DNA of 64,000 nucleotides from Phytophthora colocasiae (GCA_018806915.1 JAGKQI010000083.1:124001-188000), one strand, 5' to 3'. Shown: positions 28,326-40,685, counted from the first letter of the stretch. Notes: generated by a model from the letters alone, not told the origin. Made by a program: numbers and translations.

Positions 28326-30615
28326 TCATTTTTGTAGGAGTGACGGGATGAAGGCGACACCGACTGCTGCATCTGCTGTGCTCTGGATGGAAAGTTGAGA
28401 AGGATGCGCTAGTTTTTGCCCTAGAAAATGCTGCAAAAGACTGTTACGCACCAGCGCATTTCCTGTCCCGATCATTCTGCAGCAAACACCACAAACAAAG
28501 GTTAACTGCCACGTGCGGCACGAAACAAAAGCTTGTTGACACGTACGGTTGCTGAAGCAAGTCTGTGCGTACATCCTCTGGAACCATTGAGAAAATATTA
28601 TCCACGAGTCCACGGCAGATTGAAGCACTGATATCCCCGAGAGACCAGTTACTGATGCGCAATTGATCTATGCTTCCCCGTACATCAGGGGAGGCCCATT
28701 CTCCATACAACGTTGGAGAAAACGTGAGATCAGTGTCGAGCTTCGCTCCCCCAAGAGAAATTAACCGCGCGTACGTGGCATCATCCGACAAGATCTCGGC
28801 TGTAGGATCTACTGCCAATTGTCGGCTCCAAGCCTGGCATTGTTTCACGAACCACGCAAAGATGTTACCACTGCAAAGCCAAGCACAATTGTTAGTGAAA
28901 ATCAAACAAGTCGTGCAAACCAAACCGGCAACATACCCGGACAATGAACCAGCAACACCAAGATACCAATTCTCCGACAAAAACGGTCTCACTTCGAAGC
29001 TCAAGGAGCAGCTACCACGAGATAAGTTGAGTTGTGTTGCATCTTCCTCCGTTAAAACCATCGCCAACTGAGAAGCTGAGCCCACACTTAGCACGGAGGT
29101 GCGCGAGAGATTGAGGTCTGCAGGCCCCCGCGTCTGAGCAATGGTAGTCATAACTGCACACGGATGATCACCCATCGCAAGGTATACTGGTTTACCGCTG
29201 GGTAGGCCTAGAACCGCTGCAGCTGCTGCTGTCTGACCGATAATTGCGCCCGGAGCTTTCACGGTTGGCAGCATATGAGCTGGAAGGCCGAGTGCTTGTA
29301 CACTGACAACATTGTAGATTAATTACTGTTAAAATGCTAATAGAAAAGGTCAATAACGTACGTGTGCGGGTTCCATGTCTTCGTGTTGATGTCAAAGCCG
29401 CCCCAGCTGAAGGCGTCCGTGACGTCCATGCAGTTTTGAGTGGACGTGGAGTGTTCACAAAGTGCAAATGCCACAAGGTCTTGGATCGTTCCACACGCGT
29501 CAAAGCCCACAATATCACGTGGTTGCCTCTCCATCACGTACGCGAACGTTGCGAGTCCGTATCCCGATGCAATAGGCGACGTCGACGCACAGACGTCAAC
29601 AGATTCAAGCCCGAACGGATTTGCTGATGCTGTCGAGTTCGCCAACTGGATCTTGGCCCTCCATTCAGTCAGCAATGCCGGCGTGCAGCGTTGGTCCAAG
29701 AAAGTAATGTATGTGCTCCACGGCCAGTCCTTGGTTGCTGCTGTAATGTTGTCTCCTCCTGGCAGAAGCTCACTCATCGCTTGTGAAATCGCGTCACTGC
29801 GCCACCACACAATTCCATGCATCTAAAAGCCAACAAAAACATCAGCTAGTCGTGCCATCTACCCAATACAGCTACAGACTCACCACTCCGCAGATCCCGA
29901 TCGATCGGATGCAACTCCGTAGTGTTTTCGGAAGCGCTTGAACTGCCTTGAGCACTGCAAGCAGGATATTCGCCACACTCTGCTCGCTATCCTGCAGATT
30001 CGCGTCGTGTTGAATACACGCACTGGATGTAGCTAAGATACTTCCCGTGGTCGCACATACGAGTGCACACTTGACGTTTTTGAGGCCAATGTCAATGCCG
30101 AACATGCAGTTTCTCTGGATGGGGTTGCCTCCTTCTGCTATCGCTTCTTGACTCACTTGCACTGAGACCTCAGCTGAGCCTACTCTCTGCCTCTTGTTGC
30201 TCTTAGTGGCAGCCGACGGTGTTATTAACTTGTTCCGCTGCTTAAAGCTGTAGATGTAGCCATTCGACGCCTGGAAGTCCGTCACGCCCTGAGCAGCAGC
30301 GATGACCCGCGCCTGCTTCTGCATCTCCCGGTCTGTAAGGCTTTTCCCAGTCTGTTGCTGACTCTGGACCCACTGCAACAATGCAGCGTCAATTGCCACA
30401 TTGGGGCGCCGTCCGCTGCCGAGTTTGCGCTGTCCCCCGGAGCCATTGACTGCCTCCTCCAACTCCGATTTGATACTGACCCACTTGCGGATCATAGACG
30501 GCGTCACTCTATGACGCTTCGCCAAAGCGCGGACAGAGGGAGGAGATGTGCTGTTGGTCAGCTCAAGCACCACAGACAGCTTGAAAGCCACGGGATAACT
30601 CCGTCGTGTTCGCAT
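28326..30615 (-). CDS. Transposase-type DNA-binding region fused to sedoheptulokinase-like FGGY kinase (paralogue A)
   Basis: Five exons, complement(28326-28476, 28547-28870, 28937-29302, 29362-29822, 29884-30615), have clean GT/AG sites and phases and encode 677 residues. Residues 1 to about 130 carry a psq-like HTH (SVRALAKRHRVTPSMIRKWV) and a second CENP-B-type HTH (QASNGYIYSFKQRNKL), as in pogo transposases. From about 170 an FGGY kinase begins: FGIDIG, MHGIVWW, DQRCTPALL, ACGTIQDLVAFALC, MGDHPCAV (catalytic Asp), GGNIFAW. ACGTIxDxVA and DQRC are sedoheptulokinase (SHPK) features; SHPK phosphorylates sedoheptulose to feed the pentose-phosphate pathway. The phosphate-binding motif is altered (DIGLKNVK instead of DIGTTxxK) and GICGQMHG reads GICGVMHG, so activity may be lost. 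Exon 1 spans the join without a break, so the fusion is not an annotation artefact. Confidence 0.85.
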
Positions 30616-30985
30616 GAGGGACGCAACGAGGACACGTTAAGGTGCTTCCTCCCGCGATTATAGAACTGGGCCTTGAATATAAGACTCAATTATATTGTCT
30701 AAGATTTTTTTTTATCACCTTTGCACCATTTCCATATGCTTATATCCCGGCCGCCCACTACATGCGCATCTCCGCAGGTGGATGCAGGTAGATGCACGGC
30801 CATTCCTTATAACTACTTGCCAAGTTTCGGGAGTGAACTCGCTCTGGATGGCGAGCAGCATGCGATTAACAACAAATAATTGGCCTCAGGATTATCACCT
30901 CTACCCATAAATTATACAATTTTCGTTTATTCAGGATAACAGGGAGGGCCACTTGGCCACGTTCGACACATTGGTGCAAGCGAAC
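30616..30985. promoter_or_regulatory. Shared divergent promoter of the two fused kinases
   Basis: These 370 bp separate the two start codons. The stretch is AT-rich at about 30670-30720 and 30885-30930. No clear initiator match was fixed. Since both proteins carry DNA-binding domains, autoregulation here is conceivable but unproven. Confidence 0.45.
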
Positions 30986-33534
30986 ATGGAGGCGACACCT
31001 GCGGCAGCGATTTGCGCGGCCATCGCTGCGTCTCCGGCGCTGGACGCTAGTACACAAGATAGCGGAAGTGGAACTCTATGTGCTGGTGCTACTGAAATAT
31101 CCATAGCGTCTCCAGGAGCGACAGCAAATGCAACTGAATCTGGTGCGGACTCTGCCGGACGTCGCATCCAGCAGCGAGCCAATTACTCTGTCAAAAAGAA
31201 GCGCGAGCTCATTGCGTTGGCGCAAGTGGCTGGTGTACGTGAAGTCTGCAGGATGGAGGGCGTTCCGCGCCGTACACTGCGTCACTGGCTGGACGATGCC
31301 GATAAAATCAACAGCTTTGAAGGTCCAGACTCGCGCAAGTCCATCGGACGTTCAGGCCGTCGAGAGATTCTACCCTTTGGGAGGGAGCTGAGCGCGTTCC
31401 TAGAGGAGGGAAGGGCAGAAGGGAGGGAAATGACGTCATCGCACATGATCGAGTACATCAGAGAAAACCACGCACAGTGGCTCGAGAGCTACATGACAGA
31501 CAAGAAGAGCGCCGAGAGCGGACAAGCAGCACTCACGAGACTGTGTCAAAGGTTCGTGATGAGGCACGGATTTACACAGGCACCAGGAGCTGGTTCAGGA
31601 GCGACGCGGTCGGGTATGACGAGCACCAACACAGCAACAAGCAGTCCTAGTTCGTCTACAATGCAGACGAATACATCTGCAGCTCAGACTGAAGCGCCTC
31701 GAGTTGCTTCCACGCCCTCCAATTTGTACCAATATGATCCAGAAGACAACAGTCCGCTGCTGTTTGGTTTGGATATTGGTACAACAGCTATTAAATGCAT
31801 CGTAGTGAAAGCCGACAACGCGCAGACTGTTGCTGTGACCAACGTAGCTCTCAGTGACGTAGTCGTACCGACAAGACCAGGAGAAGAAGCTGTGGAGAAT
31901 AGAATCGGAGTGCAGAACGTGGACCAGGTCCTGTTGGCAGTGCAACGTGCTCTGAATTTGTTACCGGAAACAGCAAGGCAACGAGTCGCATCTGTTGGTA
32001 TCTGCGGGCAAATGCACGGCATCGTGTGGTGGTGTAGTCGGTCTGTACACGAAGCTGCGGAACGCCTGCTGGAAAATGGAGAGAATGGGATGCAAGAGGA
32101 TGATGATACGTATGAACCTGCTTGGAGTGAACTGATCACGTGGCAAGACCAGCGCTGTACGCCCGAGTTCTTGTCGGCCTGTAGGGAGAAGATTGCTCGC
32201 GCTAAAACCGCGGCGAATTCTTCCTCATCTCCCAGTCAAATTGCTGCTGGTTATGGCCTCGCCTCCTTCGCACATACTTTGGAGAACTCCCCGAGAACTT
32301 TGGTTGGCATGGATGCCTGCGGAACGATTCACGATTTTGTGGCTTTTATTTTGTGTGGCCACACGCTTCCTAGCGAGGCCTCAATGGACACTACGGATGC
32401 GCACAGTTGGGGTGGACTTAACCTGGAGACTCAGACGTGGGACCCGAGAGTGTTGCGTGCATTGCGGATCCCATCGTCAATGCTCCCTGTTGTGAAGAAA
32501 CCTGGCACGTGCATAGGACACATTTCTGCTGGATATGCTGGCTTTGGATTGCCTGTTAGCCAACCTGTGTACGTACCGATGGGTGACCACCCTTGCTCCG
32601 TGTTGGCAGCTCTATCTCAGCGCCAATCGTCCCCAAACAGCGACTCCAACTTGACGTGTACGTTTGTTTTCTTTGAAGAGAGAGGTTTTTCATTGTATTT
32701 GACATTGTGCTAACCACCACTTCATTGCGGCAGTGGTGAACATCGGTACATCGGCTCAAATGGCCATGGTATTAACTGGTGCAGATGTTGCAAAGCTGCC
32801 TGATAACCAGGATGATTCCAGTTTTGAAGTGCGGCCGTTCCTGTTTGAAGACCGCTTTTTGGGCGTGGCTGCATCGCTTTCTGGGTAGGTTTGCATCCGA
32901 ATCCATTGCCATCTTGAAGCTGTTGACTAACTGAAGTTGTTGTGCAGTGGAAACACCTTTGCATGGTTAGTACATCAATGGCAGCAGTGGGCAGCGGAGA
33001 TGGGACTCGCACCAGCTTACAACGACGGCGAAGAGCTAGCGACGCAACGCGAAGCTGAAGTCTACGCCCAATTGATTGGATTGGGACTGCAGTGTCAAGA
33101 CACTGAGCTCACGTTCGTACCGACGCTCAATGGTGAGCGTGCAGACCCCAGCGCTACGGGTAGCATCATGAATCTGCGCATGAACAACTGGAGCATGGGT
33201 GATATCAGTGCTGCGCTGTCCCGCGGCCTCGTGGATAACCTCTTCGCTATGATCCCTACAGAATTGAGACCGCTGGTGCCTGAACAACCGTACGTGCAAC
33301 TAATCTCCATTGTTCATTGTCTTTCATTGACTGATCTCTATTTGCCTCGTCAATTACAGAATGATCGGAACGGGCAACGCATTGGTGCGCAATGAGCTAC
33401 TGCAGCAGTTCTTGATACGGCGCCTGGCTCAGCCATCACAGTTACAGCTGCAAACCGCTGCGGATGCTGCTGTAGGCGCAGCACTCACCCCGTCACTCCT
33501 GGGTGGACGACGTCCAGTCATGCTTAACGTGTAG
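30986..33534 (+). CDS. Transposase-type DNA-binding region fused to sedoheptulokinase-like FGGY kinase (paralogue B)
   Basis: Four exons (30986-32657, 32734-32884, 32948-33289, 33360-33534) encode 779 residues; the ATG at 30986 follows a non-ATG frame extension. Residues about 60-200 hold a psq-like HTH (VREVCRMEGVPRRTLRHWLD) and a second region (LPFGRELSAFLEEGR ... CQRFVMRHGFTQ) typical of oomycete pogo-type transposases. A Ser/Thr-rich linker follows. The kinase starts near 258: FGLDIGTTAIK (intact phosphate-binding motif), GICGQMHGIVWW, TWQDQRC, ACGTIHDFVAFILCG, MGDHPCSVLAAL (catalytic Asp). These match the SHPK branch of the FGGY family. The last two introns sit at the same codons and phases as in paralogue A (GG|T and CC|A), so the pair arose by inverted duplication. 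This copy looks catalytically complete. Confidence 0.87.
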
Positions 33535-34596
33535 AGGCATCTTGTTGACGTTGAAGCACTTTCGTCTACAAGTTGTAGACTACAACCTCTTCAAACGACC
33601 TTCGCGCAACAACATCAACGCTACAACGCAACCGTCCAATCAACCAATGACACGACCTGGAATTTTCTTGTGGCAGCACGCCGGCTCTATGCGCGCTGAA
33701 CCCTAACGCTCAAGAATTGAGGACCAAAATTTGGTCTGGTCACTAGATTGCCCACAGCATTGTGTGGGGTCCGCTTACATACTGGTACTGAACGAAATGT
33801 CGTGTTATCCGCGCTATCTGCTAGTAGCTAAAGCCCCGAACGTGTACAAATTCGAAGGACATGACAAGAGGAGGAATTAATCAGTTTGGAATTGCAACTG
33901 GACACTTATTTTGGTCCTATGCAAAATTTGAATTGCACGTCGGGAAGCCAGAATAACCCTGGCGTGCGTTTCCTGTGCACAAAAATCTAGAACGTTCTCT
34001 GTCCCGACGGCCGGGTGATTCTCTATTTTATATAACAGGAAGTATGTCTCCCCATCCCAGACCTCCCTGCCCTCCATCCCGAGAGCCGTTTCATTTGACC
34101 ATACAAAACGCAAGTGAATGTCGTGAGCGGTCCCACTGACCACTCGTTTTGCACAATTCTTTCCGCTCAGATTGCGAAGAAAAGACGCGTGGCAGGTGAG
34201 GGAGAACTCAAGAATCGCGCAACCAGCAGCGACTTGAGTGACCAGCAGCCTCGCTAGAAGCGCACGCAGCAGCACTAGGGGCACCGGAGGGAAAGCAGGA
34301 CAGGTCGGAGTTCTCGACTGCCAGACGCAACCACTCACAGCGCCCTCGTCGCCACCGGACGAGCGCTTTTTTCGGCCTTTAATTAGCGGCCCGTTTCCCA
34401 TCCTTCTTTGCGCTTTCAAGCGTCGAGTTCCTTCGGTGGAGATCATTTCTAGCAGGTAAAGTGTACCCAAGGCCTTAGAGACGAAGGGGGAGTGGTTTTA
34501 ACGTTCTTATTTGGTGTGGTTGTGCCATAGTTTTCCTGCCAAAAACACACTACAATATCACTGCATACCCACCCCATACAGCACCACACAGACACC
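33535..34596. other. Intergenic region upstream of the cyclin gene
   Basis: No supported gene. A 197-codon minus-strand frame at 33877-34470 has no domain, no convincing start context and low-complexity composition, and is treated as chance. The last 100 bp before 34597 should hold the cyclin promoter; no clear initiator was seen. Confidence 0.5.
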
Positions 34597-35899
34597 ATGA
34601 CGTCGACCTGCGACTGGATCTTCTCAGAACAGGAGCTTCGAGCTACTCCGTCCCAACGCGACGGCATGAAGTTCACGGACGAGCTGATGCTCCGCCGCAA
34701 GGCGTGCGACTTCATTGAGAAGATGGCCAAGGCCCTGGACCTTCCCAAGCTCGCTCAGATCAGTGCAGACAACTACCTCCACCGCTTCTATATGCGTCAG
34801 TCGCTTGTGCGCTACGACAAGTACCTCGTCGCGGCTTCATGCGTGTTGCTTGGCTCTAAGGCAGAAGAGAGTCCGAAGAAGATCGGTTACGTCGCCAGGG
34901 AGTACATCGCTGTGCGCAAGCATGTTGAGAAGGACCAAGTGTTCGCCATTCAGAAGCACGACCCACAAGTCATTGCTGGGAAGATTATCTCGATGGAAGG
35001 CGTCGTTCTGCACAATCTAGCGTACGAGCTGACACTTTCGCATCCGTACAAGTACATCAATGAGAAGGTGGACAAGGTGGTGCGTCTACAGCATCTGAAC
35101 GAGCAGGAGGCCAAGATCCAAAGCAGTAAAATCAAGCAGGTGGCGTGGTCGTTCTTGAACGACAGTGCTTACACGGTGGCGTGTTTGCGGCTGGAGTCGA
35201 TGGACCTGGCGGCTGGTGCAGTGTACCTGGCCGGGCTTTATGAGAGCTATGTGCCTAAGGGTCTGTGTCAAGCCTCAGGTCTCCCGTGGTGGACTGCGTT
35301 GACGACTCCTCTCCATACCTTACAAGGTATTGCCATGCTTGTGAACTCTGTTCAATTGTTGTGGCAATTTTTAAAGATGGATGTGTTTTTCCATTTGTCT
35401 AGATGCGGCTCGCTACTTGCTCAACGCTTACACAGCACCATACATCGAGACGGGTGTACTCCCGGCTGGACTGTCCAAGTTAGTCTATATGTTTCACCCG
35501 CCCAAGCCGGTTGAGAGCCCCGCTTCGTTTGTTGAGATGGTTGCTGTGGAGCAAGAACACTCGCCGATGGTGTCGTCTCCGATGGACTCTGCGTGCGTGA
35601 CGTCCCCGGAGTGTGGCAGCAGCCAAGGCAGATCTCCATACGATCATGACTTCGATCACGACGTTAAGTCGCACAACAAGGACAGTGAGGAGAGCCCACG
35701 CGAGACGGCGCAGGTTCCCGCGACGCCCGCGTCGTTGCTTGACAGCTTCCCTATTGCCAACGATAGTTCAAGTGCTGACAAGTTGTTGGGAAGCAGCGCA
35801 GCGACGCGAGTGGCGAGCAACGGAAGACTGTCGCGCAAGCGCGATAAGGACGCCGAAAACATGTTTTGTTCTGGAAAGAAGTTGAAGTACTGCATGTAG
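34597..35899 (+). CDS. Cyclin K/T-like (transcriptional CDK cyclin)
   Basis: Two exons (34597-35326, 35403-35899) joined by a 76-bp intron encode 408 residues. The first cyclin box is clear: NYLHRFYMRQSLVRYDKYLV, AASCVLLGSKAEESPKKIGY and EKDQVFAIQKHDPQVIAGKI. The second box spans about residues 165-270 and continues through the splice junction (LHTLQ|DAARYLLNAY). The AGKxEExPKK-type motif and HRFYM sequence place it with cyclins K/T/L, partners of CDK9/12-type kinases that phosphorylate RNA polymerase II. The C-terminal 120 residues are a Ser/Pro/Asp-rich tail with SPM and TPA sites, ending KKLKYCM. It is nuclear by inference. Confidence 0.85.
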
Positions 35900-36283
35900 G
35901 AGACGTTGACGCGAGAGTGAGCGAGAGCGCTGCCCCGTCATCAGCAGCCAAGCACCATCGAGCTAGGAGGAGCCGGACGCCGGACACGGCGAGTTTACTT
36001 GGTGACCTGGCTTGCAGCAGCTCGCGCGCCCTTGTCGCCTTACAGCACTCCACTCTCACCATGCAGCACCACGCTCGAGATGCCTTCATCAATTTAGAAA
36101 AAGTAGAAAAGCGCTAAAAACTCGACAATAAAAAACACATATTTATAAAACCAGCCATGCAAATACACAACCAACCTACCTTGACGTCGTCCATGTGCAA
36201 TGTCAACCAGCTAGCCAGGACGCAATGAGATAATGTGCTGTAACCGACCACTTAACTCATTGGATCCGACCGCAAATAAACCT
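35900..36283. other. 3' flank of the cyclin gene
   Basis: Nothing gene-like is visible. AATAAA-type words occur at about 36126-36131 and 36273-36279. Confidence 0.5.
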
Positions 36284-37150
36284 CTAGACCCAACGCGCAG
36301 ATGCAAAGCCAAACACCAGGACAAGGGAGGCTAAAGCTCTTCCCGTCACCCAGAAGCTGCATCCGCTCGTGTCGTCCAAGTCATTCAAAGCGTCGCTGAC
36401 CAGACTCAATCCATAGATCAACTGCCGCTGCATAAGCAACCGACTGCTTCCAGCATTTAGAAGAAGGTCTGAATCCAACGGACAAAACCATGAAAACGTG
36501 AGATATCTAGCCGAGTAACAATTGGATAATGATAACAGAATACAATACTTGCAAATAGCTTTTAGTGCACTCACTCTCAAATCGAAGCAAAAGTCATTGG
36601 GGTCCGCGTCTGCTTCTTCACGCAGCAACAAATTCACTTGCCCCCCTCAAGGCAAACTGGAAACTGCGCTCGTCGTTCTGCACATATTTTTGGCAAAGTG
36701 CTCTCGCCGGATAATTGCCGGTTATCCGGCGGGTCGCCCCCACAACACGATTGCAACCCGCAATGATCGATTTTTGCGAGGTGATACCTACTGGTGGCAG
36801 CAGCACTAAGCTTATAGTTTGTAAGGATGCATTAAAAGCACCACCGATTGCACGATCCTTACCACAGAGCAGGAACAGCGTCATGCGACAAGCCTTGCCG
36901 TTTTGCACTCATCGAGAGAACCCAATGAACTGGCCTCCTTGCAGCAAACTCTTATACGATCCATAGTGAAAACAAGTATAACAAACAACTTTTTGGGCCG
37001 TCTTTTGGCACACTGTACCATCGCGGAATCTGCGGTGCACCATCGATCAAATGCGCAGCGAATCGCTGCCAGCGATCTGCTCCGTTGCTGCCTGGTGCTG
37101 AATCGTAGCGTTGAGCGCTGTACATGTACGATCAGCTCCAGGATCTCCAT
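36284..37150 (-). other. Possible multi-exon gene, unresolved
   Basis: Several short minus-strand frames look protein-like but could not be joined. One starts MYSAQRYDSAPGSNGADRWQ near 37122. One contains MTLFLLCGKDRAIGGAFNAS near 36840-36890. One ends the block with SRLLMQRQLIYGLSLVSDAL and a hydrophobic LASLVLVFGFASARWV (stop at 36284). Intron-like GT/AG pairs exist, for example GTGAGTGC at about 36570. The sum could be a small membrane protein. No family is recognised, so it is recorded as a candidate only. Confidence 0.25.
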
Positions 37151-37442
37151 GGCACACGCATTGACGACCAGAGCGGACTGATCTCAATCGTGACGGGGGA
37201 CCATACAGACTCTGAACTACAGAGTGCTCTGCTTGTGTAAACTGCACTGGCAATGGTTGCTCTACTTTTTTTTCTTCTTGCGGCGGCAGAGCGTCTGTGA
37301 CTTAAAATTGACGCGAGAATTCGTGTTGCTACCGTTTCGGCGGAGAAAAAACTTTGGCAGATGAGCTGGGAGAGTTTTAGCGTCTCAGTGCTCATGAATT
37401 TCAAGCACGACACGAGCTTTATTTTATCAACGCTTTTATGAG

Positions 37443-39483
37443 TTATGCCTTAATCTTCTCCCAGGGTTTGGCTGTCGCCTCTCCAGTCTTCGTTTGCTGA
37501 CTCAGCAGCGCACTGGAATCGACAGACAATTTGTCTTCGATGTCGCGGATACCTGGTACTGTTTCTCCCTTTTGAATGAGATCCATCACCTCCTTGAACG
37601 ACTCTGGGTATGCCGGTCCTCCTGCCGTCACAGTTGGAGCGATCGGCACAGGCATCTTCTCTTCATCGTCACCCGCTTCGACGATATGAGAGGAGGAAGT
37701 GGTTGTCGACTGAGTCTTTACGTCACCGTTTGCTAAGTTGTTGACGCTGGTTTGCTGCTCCAGACGCGCCATAAACGCATCAAGGCTCGTGGAAGCAGGA
37801 CCGGACGATGGCCTACCATTGCCAAATAGACGCTTGCTGCTGCTGCTGCTTTGCATTGCTGGACGCTTCTCCTCGATCGTCGTGACGGTCGTTGTAGTGG
37901 TGGAAGTCGAAGTTACATCTTCCGTCCCCGTCTTGCCCTTATTCGCATAAAACTCCTCTAAACTGGCGTGTGCAATCTCTTCCAGAGACAGATTTGAAGA
38001 TGACTTGGGGCTCGATAGCGACTGCAGAGCCTTCAGTAACGCGCGCAGAATGGCGATGTTCTCCTCAAAAGCCCCAGTCGTCTTGCTTGCTGTGTGCCAC
38101 TTCCACTCCATGTTAAGGCCAGTCGTCTCGAAGCCAATAGACTTGAGCAGCTCCTCATGATGCTAAATATTTGCCAAACGGAGAATACATTAGATCCTCC
38201 AACATCTCCAGGTTCTCGACAGATTTCTGTACCTTGAGAGGCTCAATCTTCTGTTTGAAGTTCGCGTTGCCAGGTGCAATACGACGGTAGCGAGGCACAT
38301 CGGGGTTCTGCAAGGAATGAACGAACTGTCAGGTCGGAATTTCAACAGCAAAATAGACACAAATGCTTACCTCAACGAGATTCTTGACATACATACTAAG
38401 GATTCCGGCTGCCAGCTTGAGTTGTTCCAGTGAGTTCTACAGACCAAAACTGTTAGTAAAAAAATGAGCAACGCACACACACAGAACATACCTCAGTTCG
38501 GAGCTTCTTCAATGCTTTCTCCATCCGCTCAGCTTTAGACACCTCAGAAATGACAGCAGGTGCTTGAATGCTCACGGAAGGTCTTGTAGTCTCAGTAGCC
38601 TTGCTGTCAGCAGATGAATCACTCTCCTTCACAGTGTCACTCACTGCCGTTTTCTCGCTAGCACTTGCTGTCTTCGTGGACAGTAGCAGAGCCTTCAACG
38701 TCGAGATCTCCGCCTTCAGCTCTGCAATAGACTGTGCATTGCCTTGTTCAGCCAACGAACTGGAAATCTGAGCAGTCAGCAGTGTCTTGCTCTGCATGTC
38801 CCGCTCCTTCTCATCCAGCGAAGCGCTCAACTTGCCGAGCTCTTCCGTCTGCTTCTGAATAGCTGTAGACACACTGGAAAGCTCAGCAAGAAGCGCCTCA
38901 TCCTTTACAGCCTCCTGTTCCTTCTCCTCCTGCACCTTAGCAGCTTCCAGCATTGGTGGCATCGGTCTCTGCAATAAAATACGACAACAATCAGCACAAT
39001 CCGCTCAATATCTGCAGCTTAACAGGAGTAAAACGCACCAGCCACGGGATGTAACCCGATTGCACCGCATAGTTCCATAGGAACGTAAGAATCGATGCAG
39101 CTCCAACTAGTGACGATACCGTCCACAGCACTCGAACGTAGGCAGGATACCGAGCACGCCGTTGCATCATCTGCATTGGCGCAACTGCAGTCATCATCAT
39201 CGGAGCTGCAGTTGCAAGTTGTGGCTGTACAGATTGAGCTGGTGCTGGTGCTGGAATTGTCGCTGTTCCTCCGTTCTGGTGGCGTTCAATGGCCTCTTGA
39301 ATCTCTTCTTTTGTCATTCCTTTGCCCTCCAGGAACGAGACACGTTCAGACAACGGCGTCGACTGCAATGAAATGAAGAATTAGACGGCCAAAAAGCTAC
39401 AAAACCAGATAACAACGTACCTGGACGCTCGGGTGTTGCAGGAACTTGAGTCCATTCTCCACCATTTCCTCCCTCATGGCCAT
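37443..39483 (-). CDS. PEX14: Peroxin 14, peroxisomal import docking protein
   Basis: Six exons, complement(37443-38162, 38233-38307, 38371-38436, 38492-38968, 39039-39362, 39421-39483), all in phase, encode 574 residues. PEX14 sits in the peroxisomal membrane and docks the cargo receptor PEX5. The diagnostic N-terminal domain runs across the first splice (ENGLKFLQHPSVQ|STPLSERVSFLEGKGMTKEE), followed by a Pro/Met-rich linker, one transmembrane segment at about 95-125 (LWTVSSLVGAASILTFLWNY) and a coiled coil (about 135-290). The C-terminus has the PEX14 motif PESFKEVMDLIQKGETVPGI and KPWEK. Exon 1 is only 63 bp and is missed if one looks at long frames. The gene shares a 163-bp promoter with RPF1. 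Confidence 0.93.
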
Positions 39484-39646
39484 CGCTGAACCAACTTGAA
39501 TGTGTCTTATGCGGTCAAGTGTCTACGCAATAGTTGACCAGACTCAGACAAACTCAGATTGAATTCTCAGATCTGATTCGTACTTAGTGTGGGGTTTATA
39601 TTGCTGGCTGTCGAGCAGCTCATTAGCTGAAGTTGACCAGGAAGCC
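39484..39646. promoter_or_regulatory. Bidirectional promoter PEX14/RPF1 (163 bp)
   Basis: The two start codons face away from each other with 163 bp between. On the minus strand CACATTCAAGTTGG (near 39491-39504) looks like an initiator for PEX14. Part of this region is duplicated, degenerate, just upstream of the Nup35-type gene at about 43091-43155. Confidence 0.6.
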
Positions 39647-40685
39647 ATGGCGCCTCCGAGCAAGCGAGCGAAGAAAGAGGACGGCAATGACGCCAAGACG
39701 GAAGGCACTGAGCCTGCGTTCCAGATGCGCAATCCGTCGCATATAAAGAACAAGATGAAGCGTCAACTCGTGATGCAGAAGTTCCGCAAGGAGAAGAAGG
39801 AGGCCAAGAAGGCGGCGCAGGTCAAACGCCGACGCGAAGCTGAGGAATTGGGCGAGGAAGCTCCGGCCAAGATGGAGCCACGTACAATTGACAACACCCG
39901 TGAGAAGGAGGTGACGATGGTCAGCAGTGAGGGCGACGAGGAGATTGAGGCGGACGAGCGTGACGATGAGTTCGCTAGCATCTTTGCCAATGAGGAGACA
40001 CCTAAGCTCATGATCACTACTCGACCGTTTCCGTCAGGCGAGCTGTATCATTTCATCAAGGATCTCATGGACCTACTGCCTAACTCATTCTACTACAAGC
40101 GCGGGACCTTCGATATTAAGGAGATTGTGCAGTTCGCTAGCAACAAGAAGTTCACGCACCTCGTTGTGCTGTCCGAGAAGAGCAAAATCTGCAATGGGTA
40201 CGTTGGAAGTGACAACTGTTGCTTCTCTGTTATGGTTAACTAACTCTACAAATTGCAGCATGCTTGTGAGTCGTCTGCCTGAAGGTCCGACGGCGTTTTT
40301 CAAGGTGTCGAACGTTAAGCTGACAGCCAATATCAAGGAACGCGGTCGCCGTACAAACCACCAGCCAGAGCTCATCCTCAACAACTTTTCGACGCGTCTA
40401 GGTCACCGCGTGGGCCGCTTCCTCGGCTCGTTATTCGAGCACCAGCCAGAGTTCGAGGGTCACCAGGTTGTGACGTTCCACAACCAGCGCGACTTCATTT
40501 TCGTACGACACCACCGTTACACGTTCGAGAACGAGCAGAAAGCGCGTCTACAGGAGATCGGACCACGCTTTACCATGAAGCTGCGATGGCTGCAACAGGG
40601 CACGTTCGACACCAAATTCGGCGAGTACGAGTGGATCCATAAGCAGCACCAGCTCGACACGTCACGTCGGAAATTCCACCTTTAG
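39647..40685 (+). CDS. RPF1: Ribosome production factor 1, Brix-domain protein
   Basis: Two exons (39647-40197, 40259-40685) with a 61-bp intron encode 325 residues. The N-terminal 110 residues are Lys/Arg/Glu-rich, with [20 protein letters not shown] typical of RPF1. The Brix domain follows (about 130-310): [46 protein letters not shown] and [23 protein letters not shown]1 is a nucleolar factor for maturation of 27S pre-rRNA and the 60S subunit. [10 protein letters not shown] at the start is a plausible nuclear signal; the upstream non-ATG extension of the frame is not used. Confidence 0.93.

Noticed and set aside
33877..34470. 197-codon minus-strand ORF between the fused kinase and the cyclin
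   Set aside because: No domain, no start or promoter context, odd composition, and it overlaps the likely cyclin upstream region.
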